Of a stretch of DNA of 58,358 bases, positions 23,568-33,196 are shown one piece after another. Position numbers and translations under genes: made by a program. The notes beneath the pieces are model-generated. The model did not search any database, was not told the DNA's origin, and was given only the letters and a program-made list of their open reading frames with translations. Within the stretch, counting starts at the first letter, position 1; the number at the start of each line of letters is the position of its first letter. This DNA is from Thoreauomyces humboldtii (Eukaryota > Chytridiomycota > Chytridiomycetes > Spizellomycetales > Powellomycetaceae), in the NCBI GenBank assembly GCA_027596035.1, contig JADGJA010000046.1, forward strand, positions 1-58,358, read 5' to 3'.

Positions 23568-23795
23568 CGCGAAAAGTAACTTGAAGTATGGGAGATCAAA
23601 GCGTGATGGACGTCCAAGGTCGTATTCTCTATGCGGACGCGGATGTCTGCGTCTCCATAGTTATGGTTGTGAGTGCACTCCTCCATGGTCGCTTTGTTGC
23701 TTGATCAACGCTTCCGATTCAGTGCTCGTTGTTTTGAACCTTCGTCGTTGGGATGCTTGTTGTCTTGAGCAGGACTCCTTGTCTCAGTTTTCGAC
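23568..23795 (-). pseudogene. BTB gene copy B, 5' part (inverted)
   Basis: On the minus strand the ATG at 23686 opens MEECTHNHNYGDADIRVR and then ALISHTSSYFSRHVLRL, a textbook BTB start. The leader up to 23795 matches 21908-22013 of copy A. The frame stays open to 23477 but the last part is antisense of its own 3' half, so the product is chimeric. Copies A and B form an inverted repeat about 1.4 kb apart. Confidence 0.75.
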
Positions 23796-23826
23796 GTACC
23801 GCTACGTTTAGCAGTTGAAGCCTCAC

Positions 23827-23964
23827 CTCTCCGTATGTGTAGTATCGGTTGCTTCCCAGCCATGCGTCCTCTCCGTCCTTCTCCGCAGCGACGCCACCGT
23901 CCTCCAAGGCTGCCTCGAACTCGGCCATGTCGAACTTCTTGTTCTTCTTCTTCTCCCCTCGGGA
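23827..23964 (-). pseudogene. eIF2-beta fragment 2 (middle, inverted)
   Basis: The minus strand encodes RGEKKKNKKFDMAEFEAAL, then AWLGSNRYYTYGE. The WxGSxRxYTYxE motif is diagnostic of eIF2-beta just before its conserved core. GTGAGG follows TYGE at once and looks like the original splice donor, so this came from genomic DNA, not from an mRNA copy. It lies opposite in strand to fragments 1 and 3. Confidence 0.75.
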
Positions 23965-24030
23965 TGGAACTGAGCTGCATCTGCATGTCAAGCAAGCGAA
24001 GCTAACCTCATCGTTCTTTTCCGAACCATT

Positions 24031-24251
24031 ATGCTTTTGCATCGCGTTTTCAACGTCTTGCGGGCAAACAACCCAGAGCTCGGCGGCGACAAGAAGCGTT
24101 ACACCATCGCACCTCCCCAGGTCATGCGGGAAGGCACAGAGAAGTCTGTATTCGCCAACGTTGTCGACATTTGCTGGAGGATGCACAGGCAGCCCGATCA
24201 CGGCATCCAGTTCCTGTTTGCTGAATTGGGTACTACGGGTTCGATCGACGG
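24031..24251 (+). pseudogene. eIF2-beta fragment 3 (core)
   Basis: It encodes [18 protein letters not shown], then [19 protein letters not shown] and [16 protein letters not shown], the highly conserved eIF2-beta core that meets eIF2-gamma and initiator tRNA. The match ends at SIDG, just before a GTAGAA that may be an old donor. The C-terminal C4 zinc-binding module is absent, so even this piece is truncated. Confidence 0.8.
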
Positions 24252-24571
24252 TAGAACTGCAGGACGCCGCTCTGCGGGCCATCTTCCTCTTTCTTTTCAC
24301 ACATAGACTTCGCTTCTGCTTTTGACTCTCCTGCCCACGCTGATGTTGCCTGATGCCAGTTAAACGTGTCCATCCCAAAGCGGCACATAAGCCCGCCAAA
24401 CATATCATTTGCTTCGTAACGATCGCACCATTGGCTCTGAATAGTACGCTGGATGTGGATGCTTGATTGACCCACTCGAAATCTTGAATATTTGGTCCGC
24501 AACTACAAGAACCCGCTGTTAGCATTCTTTCGTAAGACTTGACAGGAGCACTTGCACGCTCTTCTTTCACT

Positions 24572-25266
24572 TCATCTGCCAGACCAGACGACCGTACCTC
24601 TGAACCCTTCCCGTAGTCTCCGTTCCTCGATCTGCGCGTGCTTGGTGTCCAAGAATCCAGTCTGAACACGAAGCGACGGTTGTAGGGGCTTCGACAGCAC
24701 TCTCGTGAGCCTGCTCTCGGGCTTCAACAAGGGAAACGAGCGGCAGAAAGAGCGTTAGCGAACGTGCAGCCTCTTCCATACTCTTTACTCTTTCGAAAAT
24801 GGCGTTCCGCCCTAGAAAGCTTCGAAAGTCTTACCAGAAACGGCCCCTGACTCCTTTTTACATCCTCCTCGCCCGACACCGCGTCCTCTTCTACCACCTC
24901 CCCGGTCAATGGTGGACCTCTATAATTCCTGACCCCAACGTGACCCTTGACCCACTCCTTCAACCCACTGCTCTCCCGCAACCTCTGCTCATCGATGTAC
25001 AGTGGTGGCAGAACGTGCGGTCGGACGGGTGCAACAGCGAACAGATCCGCTTTGCTGCCGTAGGCATCATCCATGCAAGCGTCGATGGTACGTCGATGGC
25101 CTGGAGAACCGGAATATACGCCAGGAACGGCGACGGTGCCGAGGAGGTGGTGACGTGTGGATGCTAGACGATCGGAGGCTGTAGCGGTGAGGTTTGAGAG
25201 ATAGACTTCTTGCTCGTGAAGTTGGGCTGCTGCGCGGTGTGAGAGAGATTCGCGAAGGTTAGCCAT
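24572..25266 (-). CDS. Uncharacterised 193-aa protein
   Basis: Exon 1 is 25266-24835, starting MANLRESLSHRAAAQLHE. The proposed exon 2 is 24721-24572. The donor GTAAGA is good. The acceptor is TTGAAG, preceded by a CTAAC branch-point match and a strong pyrimidine tract; it is the only choice that gives an in-frame end, TGFLDTKHAQ and REGFRGTVVWSGR. No domain is recognised. The protein is short, mildly basic and probably helical at its N-terminus. The AAG acceptor makes the join less certain; if wrong, exon 1 still encodes 144 aa. It borders the pseudogene island. Confidence 0.5.
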
Positions 25267-26699
25267 CTGGAAAGACGTCAAACGTTCATAATGCTATCCA
25301 AAGGAGACCGGAGAATCGAAAAAAGATTAAACCTTTTCTCTGACGCCGTTGATCCACGCTTTCCGCTTGTAGAAGTCGAAGACTTGTGCTCGGATATGGT
25401 ATCCACGCCATCTGCGGATTCCAGGATAAGTTTTGCACATTTCACTGTGGACATGTATGCTCCTGAAATGCCTCCTTGCTTACATCCGCTGAACGCGAAC
25501 CGCCATGTCGAAGTAGTATGCCATTCGTCGCTCCCTATTCCGCGCGATCACCAGGCGCTCCAAGAGACAACGACCTCGGTAACCCCGATAGTATCGCTGA
25601 ATGCAAGTCGCAGATTTGCTATGAAAGCCATCGATGAGGAAAGTAGGTCCCCGTGCCATATCGAATCCTCAACTCACTGCAGCTGCTCTAGTCGCTGTCG
25701 AACAAGATATCCCCTCCATGCCTTTTGAGTCGTGACTGCAGCATGGTGCTCAGAATCTCGATGAATCTCTGCATCCCTAAAGTTGAGCCGTTTGTGAGAA
25801 AGTGCTGGTACAAACAGCCACAGAGATTGTGCCGAGCCTACCGAGCGCGGGCAAAGAACTCGTCAACAATGTCCGCCCCTTTCGCGGACCAGATACGGGA
25901 GAATGAGAGAGCCATGAACGGCAGCAGCTTCGATATGTATGAAGTGAAAGTCGAAAGTCGAAAGAACGGACATCGGAGGAATTGCGGCTGCTTACGACAC
26001 GGAACGAGGCGCGACCTGACGGAGGGCTTTCCCCAAGAAGTTTAGAAGCAACCCAAAACCCGGCGATCATTCATGGCACCTCATGTGTTTTCCGGCCACT
26101 TGCATTTCTTGGGCAAGGCGATTTTCCGATGGCTCAATCCTCGCTGTCCCGCAGCTCGAGTTGGGGGCTTTTGCGGGACCCAGTGGCTCGCCCTCCCCGC
26201 TTGTGGTCCCGCTTGTATACCTTCCCGCTTGTCTCCTGCTGCCATCTTGCAAGGCTCGCCGGAACGCGTCAAACCAAGCAGGTTCCAAGGGTTCAAGCTT
26301 CCCAATTCTCAAGAAGACCGGATTTCCCGATGCAAACACCCCTCGTTCATGAACAGATGCTTCCCTTGATTGTTCCTTTGACGGGCCGGCAAACGACATC
26401 GACATCGACAGCACCGGAGCTGCGTTACCGTTGGACACCGAAGATTAGAGTTCTACAGGCAGACCTCGACATGTGTTCGACGAGGCTCGTTCGGCAGTCG
26501 TCGCTGTCTTCATGAGTACGGAGGTCGAAGTGCGCGCGAGAAGAATACCAGGCGACGGGCAAATATCGGAACTTCACATCTCAGAAACCATCAGGTCATC
26601 AAAAGGAGTATAAATATTCTACGAGTAGGAGAGGGACAGATAAATAGAGGGCATGGGTACGCAAGGCAGATATCCCAAAAGCAAAAGCATGCCAGAAGC
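25267..26699. other. Intergenic stretch, no supported gene
   Basis: An ATG-initiated 145-aa frame exists at 25291-25728, but it begins 25 bases from the divergent start of the minus-strand gene and resembles nothing. Frames at 25982-26515 overlap in several phases and are likely chance. A short tandem GTCGAAA repeat lies near 25955. The region probably holds the promoter of the 193-aa gene and the 3' flank of the permease. Confidence 0.45.
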
Positions 26700-28853
26700 T
26701 CAAAGCTTCCCCATCGAAGGACGGTCAACGCCCTCGACGACGGTGTGGTCCGAGTCAACAGGCAGCTGGCCCCTGGGGCCCTTGAACCACTTTCGTGCGT
26801 CGATCAACCACCTAAGAGAGAGAGAGGGATGACAACCTGTTAGCAAAACGGTTCTGCGCCACAGCGCTGTCGGAAGGGCAGGAGGGGTCACGACTTACCA
26901 TCCACCCGTGAAGAGGATCATGAATCCGACGGCGACGGGAGTGTAGTTGAGGAACTCTGGGGTGACGGGATAGGCAGTCTGAGGGAACTGGAAGAGGACG
27001 CAAGCGCAAGCGGTCCAGGCGCATCCGACGAAACCGATGGGAGCGGACCACCTTCCGAGGTTGAACTCGGACTGGACGAACGTGTTCCTGGCCATGGTGT
27101 TTCGGAGGAGGATGGGGATCGAGTACGAGACCATGAATCCGATGATGGAGATTCCGGAGACGGCGCTGAGGGCGGCGACGGAGAACATGGAGGGGATGGC
27201 GAGGATGGTGGCGAGGAGGGCAGAGAGCCATACGAGACGGATGGGCATCTCGGAGCGAGCGTCGAGGTGGGCCCAGAAGGGAGACGCGGGAAGACCACCG
27301 TCACGGGCGAAGGCGTAGAACATGCGAGAGTTGGCGGCGAGCGTTCCGATGCCGCAGCACCAACCGGCGGCTACGACGATGAGGAGGAGGAAGATGCCTC
27401 CACCGGTTCCGGCGTTGCGGACAAAGACGTAGGAGGCCATGTTGGAACCACCGTTGTACGCAGTGATGGCCGTGTCGAGATCACCGAGGGTGAAGGTCAT
27501 GCCGAGGATCAGAGCGAATCCCATGAGAACGGCGGCGATGATGGTGTAGACGATGGCACGGGGTCCGTTGACGTAGCTAGCCTCGGTCTCCTCGGACATG
27601 TGCGCCGAGGAATCGTAGCCGAGAAGGGACCATTGCGATGGGAGGAGGCCGAGCATGAAGACGAGCACAGGGCTGAAGCCGTCAGAGGTGGCGCCGGTGT
27701 CATCTTCAAACTGCGTGAACACCATGGAGGCAGAGTTCTGGAAGTGAAAGAGGTTCAGTAAAGAGCGGGCTTGTCAATGCAACTCCAAAGGATTCTGACT
27801 GACCTTGTTGGAGCAGGTGGCGAGGATGGTGATGACGATGACGATCGTCCCGAGGATGTGAATGTACACCGAAGCGTAGCTGGTGGCCTTGAGAGCGAGG
27901 CCACCGGCAGTGTTCATGAGCGCTCCGGTCACGATCATGGCGCAGAACACGCCGAAAACGGCTTTGTTGTCCATGACATGTCCGTTCGAGAGCCGGACGA
28001 TCTCGGCAAGCAGCTGAGCGGCCGCGAGGACGGATCCGGAAGCACCCGCGACCTGGCCGAGCGCGTTGAACCATGCTTCGACCCAGGAGAACAAGGGGCC
28101 CCAACGAGGTCCTGCGAGCTTTGCCGTCCAGTAGTAGAGACCGCCAGCGGTCGGGTAGGCTGTGAAAAGGCAAGGAAAGTGGTTCAGTGGAAAAGGAACG
28201 ACAAATGATCCATTGATGAATTGCTAGATCCAGAAGGATTCCGCGCTTCGCGCGGTTTCCTGGACTTGCACCTGCAGGATGACCGCGCCTCGCGCGGTCT
28301 AAAGGGTCCGTCCTCGACCTGCCGAGCAGTCCCGCGCTCCGCGCGGTTTCCTGGACTTGCACCTGCAAGATGACCGCGCTTCGCGCGGTTTCGAGGTTTC
28401 CGTCTCCTAGTCCCGCGCTTCGCGCGAGGTTGAATGTCTCCCTTCCTCCGCGCCCTTTTTCCGCCTGGGACCGACACGTACTGGAGCAGATCTCGGCCAT
28501 TCCGAGGCCGATGCACATGACAAAGCACGACACGAGGAGCCATCCCCATGTGAGGGCCAGTGGACCTCCGGTGGCCATTCCGAATCCGAACAGGGGAACG
28601 ATGCCGATGAGGACCGAGGCGTTGGTGAGGACGAAGCCAAAGTTCTGGAACGCCGTAAACTGACGCTTCATGCCCTGCTTGTAGCCGAGCTGAGTGGGAA
28701 GGGAGGGTGACGAGCGGATCGGTCAACAGCGACGAGGAGAGAACGCGGGGTGGTGGATGGGGCTCTTACCTTTGCGAGACGCGCCTCGTCCTCGGACATG
28801 AAGTTGCCCTTCTCTTCGACATAATGCGGGGGTGGTTGCTCGATGGCACTCAT
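26700..28853 (-). CDS. APC-family amino acid/GABA/choline permease
   Basis: Five exons, 28853-28770, 28689-28482, 28159-27804, 27737-26899 and 26811-26700, give 532 aa with about 12 membrane helices. The order and motifs fit the fungal UGA4/HNM1/BAT1-type transporters: AKLGYKQGMKRQFTAFQNFG, then EICSSTYPTAGGLYYWTAKL, WNALGQVAG-like FNALGQVAGASG, and GYDSSAHMSEET. It should import an amino acid, GABA or choline across the plasma or vacuolar membrane; the substrate cannot be fixed. Introns are 80, 322, 66 and 87 nt. The 322-nt intron is far longer than the others and holds a palindrome array. All joins are in frame. Confidence 0.93.
28241..28426. repeat. Array of five GC-rich palindromes inside an intron
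   Basis: Five near-identical inverted repeats at about 28241, 28282, 28332, 28373 and 28414 share the stem CCGCGC...GCGCGG with a 3-nt loop. Loop bases vary (TTC, CTC, TCC) while the full stems stay paired; the fifth copy is truncated at its edges. The first four form two tandem copies of a 58-bp unit made of hairpin, a 27-nt spacer including CCTGGACTTGCACCTGCA, and hairpin. On the transcript strand the tip reads GCGAAGC, known in DNA as an exceptionally stable mini-hairpin. The array lies wholly within the permease's second intron. Confidence 0.9.
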
Positions 28854-29678
28854 TGCGGACGAGGGTGAAGTCGACGAAGGTTTGGGTATCGAGGATTCAA
28901 AGACGGGGACGGAGAGGTGCTGTAAGTCTTTATTTGGACGGCTGAAGGAGCTCAGCGGCAACAGGTCCCACAGTGCGCACAGTCAACAAGGGTTGCAGTG
29001 TCCCGACGCGAAAAAAAAAAGAAAAGAGGAAAAAGAAAGAAAAGGTGGGGAACACCAGAGGAAGGGGGAAGGGGGGACCACGGGCGGAGAACATCGCGTG
29101 CGTTTTGGTTGATTTCGTGGACTGGTGTCTCCGGAGGGCTCCACTTACCCGAAACCGACACGGTGGTTGGTCCAAGTGATTCCCACTCATGTTTCGCTCG
29201 CCCCTCGGTCCGAGAAGCAGGTTGGCCCTATCCCAAGTACACAACCTTCGGCCAGCTATTGGGGGAACATGGCGCAGTCCAGCAAACCGCTCCTTTCCTT
29301 TTGGGCATGAAGGTCCAGCCAAAACGCTGCGCATCGCATGCTCAGTAGTGTCAATCTCAAGAATGTAATGCTGCGCCACTTTTCTGACAGCAACTGTTTG
29401 GCGAATGGGATGGCTTACGTCGTGGCCTCGGCGATCGTAGATGTCATCCTAGCGACTTCAGACCGAAAAGCATAGATCTGGTGCACCGTGTACAATAACG
29501 TCCAGTTCCAACTTGGGCCGGACTCCTGCAGCCGCTTTCAATGGGGCTGGTGAGAAGCTTCAAGCTTAACCTAAATTTAGCCACGTGCACGCGGTCTCGA
29601 GAGCCGGCGTGCTCTAACGCGGTTCGTAAAGCAGGCGATTGCCCCAACTTTCCCCCAAAATTTCGATCAGCAACCACC
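28854..29678. other. Divergent intergenic region
   Basis: No gene recognised. It holds an A-rich stretch near 29010-29045 followed by a G-rich purine tract near 29055-29080. It probably contains promoters for the permease (minus) and the cysteine-rich protein (plus). Confidence 0.45.
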
Positions 29679-30293
29679 ATGAAACTTCTCAGCATCCTCC
29701 TCTGCTTTAGCGCGTATGCGTCGCTCGTTCACGCGTTGCCGGACGACGGAGTGTGCGCGGTGTGCTGCGATGCCACCCAATCGTCTCCCGAGATCTGCAG
29801 CAGGATTCGGTGTCCATGGTAGTTACATGCAGTCAGGTTCTCGCGTTGCCGACAGCGGATTTCGGCCTGACACTGCTCTTCTTCGTCTTCGTCCAGTCAG
29901 TTCTTCCCTCCGACTTGGACAGCTACAGAGACAGCAACCGCCACTTCCACCCTTACCGCCCCGAACGACGGAGTTTGTGCTGTATGCTGCGACGTCACCA
30001 AGTCGTCTCCCGAGATCTGCAGCAAGATTCGATGTCCCTGGTAGGCCAACACTCTCCACCTTCGTTCGTTGACCGCGTATCTGACCTAACTGTTCCTGGA
30101 TCTTTTCAGTCAGTTCTTTCCTGCAACACAGACAGTCGCCACGGTCTCTGAGACCGCCCCCGCTTCGTTGACGGCGTCACTAGAGACATCCGTCCCGTCT
30201 CGCGACATCTGCTGCGAGTGTTGCAAGAGCGGCTTCAAGACCTCAGAATGTCGGTCAATTTCTTGTCTATGGTGTCCCCCGAAGTGCCGGTGA
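29679..30293 (+). CDS. Small secreted cysteine-rich repeat protein
   Basis: Exons 29679-29818, 29897-30040 and 30110-30293 give 155 aa. The first 19 residues, MKLLSILLCFSAYASLVHA, are a signal peptide. Exon 1 then encodes DGVCAVCCDATQSSPEIC and RIRCP. Exon 2 encodes a Thr-rich linker and DGVCAVCCDVTKSSPEIC with KIRCP. Exon 3 has a more divergent third unit, DICCECCKSG...CRSISCLWCPPKC. Introns (78 and 69 nt) lie at the same place and phase in the repeat, so the gene grew by exon duplication. The final CGG TGA could also be a GTGAGT donor, but the next acceptor would add only one residue. It is likely extracellular, disulphide-rich and without a known family. Confidence 0.7.
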
Positions 30294-31089
30294 GTTGGGG
30301 ACGAGTTTCTCACCACCTAGATCGATAGCGAAAACGGTCGTTGACTTCACTCGAAACAATTAGACCTTGATCTTCGAAAACGGCTTGGTGATTGTGCATG
30401 AACCACTGGAACGGCATAGACATGTATCTTTCGTCTCTGCTTTCTTGTTTTGCGAGTTGTCCTATCTAAACGATCTTCGAATCATGCTGTCTGTAAGAAC
30501 TCTTGAATACGTGTCCTCACTCGTTTCGCCTCAGAAATGCAAAGAACCAGTAGTCGACTGATTACGCGCACGTCGGCCTCGACCAGGTCCGACGACCTTT
30601 GTCCGAAGCGCAAAGACCAAAAAGTTCCCGTCAGCTGTCCAGAGCGAAAAAAAGGCACCTGGGCAGGCCGGGCAGCGAAATTCATTCGTCTTCGCTGCTA
30701 TAGTTGGAAGGACATATAGCCCGTCAATTTCCGTTACAACAGGCAATCCCTCGATATCCGGACCAAATCCGCTTTGAGCAAGTTGGGCGGATCCGGAGTC
30801 GCTGTTCAAATCAAGGGAGGAGGGACGCTTGGAGGTTGAGATATTGGGCAGGCAGGGATGCGCGTCCGACCCCGCTCCCTCTGTGAGCAACTTCGTGAAG
30901 GCGCTGACAGTCCCACAACCAACCATGGGCAGCAAGTTGAAAAGCGACACAAAGCCAAGAGGGGAATAAGAGGCAAAGGTAAAACTTGGAACCAACTTCG
31001 AGTACAGGAAAAAGGCCGAGCAGACAAGTAGAGGGCGGGGATATACTGCAGGTCAGCGGTGGACTATGGGCTAAGGGAGAAAAGCGGCT
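30294..31089. other. Intergenic region with one weak minus-strand frame
   Basis: The only ATG-initiated frame of note is the 131-aa one at 30531-30926, listed separately. The rest is the 3' flank of the genes on either side. Confidence 0.4.
30531..30926 (-). CDS. Doubtful 131-aa open frame
   Basis: An ATG at 30926 opens a frame to 30531 with mixed composition, a FRCPACPGAF motif and a basic end (GRGRRARN). No family resemblance, signal peptide or intron signal supports it. It may be chance. Confidence 0.2.
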   Translation of the reverse strand: MVGCGTVSAFTKLLTEGAGSDAHPCLPNISTSKRPSSLDLNSDSGSAQLAQSGFGPDIEGLPVVTEIDGLYVLPTIAAKTNEFRCPACPGAFFSLWTADGNFLVFALRTKVVGPGRGRRARNQSTTGSLHF

Positions 31090-31872
31090 CTACATCCGAT
31101 TGTGTTCCGGATCCTTGCCATCCCACTGAGCTTGCACGGCGTTGAGCGCGCTCTCCATCCTTTCTGTGTACTTGTGAGCAAGGACGAAAGCCGTACCGAC
31201 CGGTCCTCGGGTGACAATCTCGATCTCGAGGGTCGTGCTCGGAACGGCCGCGTCGGCCACCAGGGTCACCTCGGCGTCGGCAGGGGTCAAGGCGTCCGCT
31301 CGGGATGTCGAGGTCGCGGGAGCTTCCTCCTCCGCGACCCTGAGCGTGTGTCGTATCGTGACGGTGGTGTTGAAGACGCAGAAGGAATCCTCCACGAACC
31401 AGACGCCGGCCGAGTCCGACTCGAAGCCGACGCCTCCGTACGAGCGTCCCTCCTCGCCGATCCGACGTTCCACCACCACGCGAGCGCCGCCCGACCTACG
31501 GGACCGACGGTACCGGATGAACCGGATGAGACCCGACTCCTTGTCCAGGATCTCCACGCCGAACTCTGGCTGTCGCGTCGCGCTGTAGTAGGTCTCGGGG
31601 TCGGCTAGGGCGTTGTAGAGGGACTCTGCGTGGTCTCTGGAGCGGAAGAGGGTGGCGATGGTAGCTGGTGGGATGGATTGGTCGACGAAGCTCCAAGAGG
31701 CGGAGAGCTGAGGGGCGGGGATGGGAGAGTTGGCCTCGGAGGGAGGAGCAATCTTGCGGGTGAGCTTCTTCTTGTGGGTGGTGGGTGGACCGACGACGAG
31801 GAGCAGTGCGAGGGCGCTGAAGGTGGCTGCCGCCGTGATGGCCATCGACTGCGTGTTCATCTGAAAGCCCAT
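31090..31872 (-). CDS. Membrane-anchored protein of unknown function, 260 aa
   Basis: A single exon. Residues 9-28 (SMAITAAATFSALALLLVVG) form one N-terminal membrane anchor, followed by a basic stretch (THKKKLTRK). The remainder is soluble and mixed alpha/beta in style: SWSFVDQSIPPATIATLFRS, GLIRFIRYRRSRRSGGARVV, then strands and a final amphipathic helix (KYTERMESALNAVQAQW). The sequence reminds me of a lipid-binding SRPBCC/START-like fold, but no signature residue confirms that. It is divergent from the thioesterase gene, with 238 bp between starts. Confidence 0.75.
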   Translation of the reverse strand: MGFQMNTQSMAITAAATFSALALLLVVGPPTTHKKKLTRKIAPPSEANSPIPAPQLSASWSFVDQSIPPATIATLFRSRDHAESLYNALADPETYYSATRQPEFGVEILDKESGLIRFIRYRRSRRSGGARVVVERRIGEEGRSYGGVGFESDSAGVWFVEDSFCVFNTTVTIRHTLRVAEEEAPATSTSRADALTPADAEVTLVADAAVPSTTLEIEIVTRGPVGTAFVLAHKYTERMESALNAVQAQWDGKDPEHNRM

Positions 31873-31986
31873 GGTTGACCAGGAAGCCTAGGGTAGACCT
31901 GAGTCGGGAAGCGTAGAGGTGGTGTACTGTAGTTTGCGAAGAGAGACGGACGGACCCGCACGCACTTGGGAAAAGATCGGCCGAAC

Positions 31987-32008
31987 CACACACACACACA
32001 CACACACA
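31987..32008 (+). repeat. (CA)11 microsatellite in a divergent promoter
   Basis: Eleven uninterrupted CA units lie about 100 bp before the thioesterase start and 115 bp before the minus-strand start. A perfect 12-bp palindrome, AATTGTACAATT, follows at 32031-32042. Confidence 0.9.
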
Positions 32009-32110
32009 TGGGAACGCCAGCCACACCTCCAATTGTACAATTGTACCTGCATTCGTGACGACGAACCCCGAGAACACTGACAATCTCCAAACCAGCAACC
32101 AGACGCGAGC

Positions 32111-32875
32111 ATGACGACCACCGCTTCAAGCTTCTTCCGAACCGTCCTGACACAGAGAGCAGCAACGTCCTGTCGTCAAGGGACTCGGTGCTTTGCTACA
32201 TCCGCAACCATCCGGAAAAACAACGTCGTACCTACCGTCGGTGCCACGCGCGACCTACTAACCCCAGACGTCGCGGCGCTGGTCGAAAAGTATCCGTCCC
32301 TGGTCAGCGTTCCCGTCCATTGGGGCGAGCAGGATACCTTTGGTCATCTCAACAATGTCGCCTATCTCCGATACTTCGAGACAGGAAGTGAGTGCGAGTC
32401 GAGCTGCTGCTGCTGCCGCTGCTGCCACGCACAGGCCGGCACGAGCGCTAACGGGAAACGAAACAGGGATAGCGTATTTCGAGCAAATCCTGCGTCCGAA
32501 CCTCACGCGGCAAGCTTACAACTCGTTCATCCTGGCCAGAGGCATAGGTGAGGCTCTCCCTAAGGATTCAATCGCAGGAACCTCTCTCATCCAACTTCAT
32601 CCAATCTGGCAGGACCGATCGTCAAATCCATCAATGTGACGTACAAGGCTCCGGTGCGCTATCCCGACATCCTGACGGTAGCCACTCGGATCGACCCTTC
32701 CTCTGTCAAAAAGGGCGGCTTCGTACAGTCCGCCATCATCGTCTCCCACTCGCAGGAGCGGGTGGTCGCTACAGCCGATTGTGTCGTGGTCACCTTTGAT
32801 TACTCGGAGCAGGCCAAAGCGGACATACCCGAGGAGGTCATAAAGGCTTGGAAGAAGGGAGAGGGCTTGGACTAG
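32111..32875 (+). CDS. 4HBT-family acyl-CoA thioesterase, probably mitochondrial
   Basis: Exons 32111-32387, 32467-32547 and 32613-32875 give 206 aa. Introns are 79 and 65 nt, and joins restore RYFETG/RIAYFEQ and LARGIG/PIVKSINV. The hot-dog fold signature is clear: VHWGEQDTFGHLNNVAYLR with the candidate catalytic Asp, then VTYKAPVRYPD and a terminal strand VVVTFDY. The N-terminus is rich in Ser, Thr, Arg and Gln without acids for over 30 residues (SSFFRTVLTQRAATS), which fits a mitochondrial presequence. It should hydrolyse an acyl-CoA; the chain length is not deducible. The first intron contains a CTG/GCC-rich run near 32400-32430. Confidence 0.9.
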
Positions 32876-33196
32876 GAAGAGGACGGAAGAGCAGCACATT
32901 CACGGAGCTTCGCTACATAATTTATCATCATGCATCATGGGGAGACTGCATAGGGAATTTGCTCGCACAACTTTCCAGGAACCCAGGGAGATATGGGAAC
33001 ATTGGTTTTGGCAGTTGCCTCTAGCTGCCAAACAGTCGCCCTCCAACACCGAGCCGCGAAGGTTGAGTCGCGGACAGACAACAATCAACAAACCGCTTCG
33101 GATGGTATGATGATCTACTGGATGTATTGCTTGGACGGAGAGGGAATGGTGGTCATGCGGGAAAAGGGACAAAAAAAAAAAGAAGAATCTCGAATC
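32876..33196. other. Convergent 3' region
   Basis: Non-coding sequence between the stops of the thioesterase and the ubiquitin protease, with a run of about 11 A near 33171. No gene is seen. Confidence 0.45.

Noticed and set aside
25291..25728. A 145-aa plus-strand gene
   Set aside because: It starts 25 bp from a divergent gene start, has no recognisable motif and no codon bias like its neighbours.
28241..28426. A CRISPR array
   Set aside because: The host is a eukaryote, units are palindromes with conserved spacers, and the array sits in a spliced intron.
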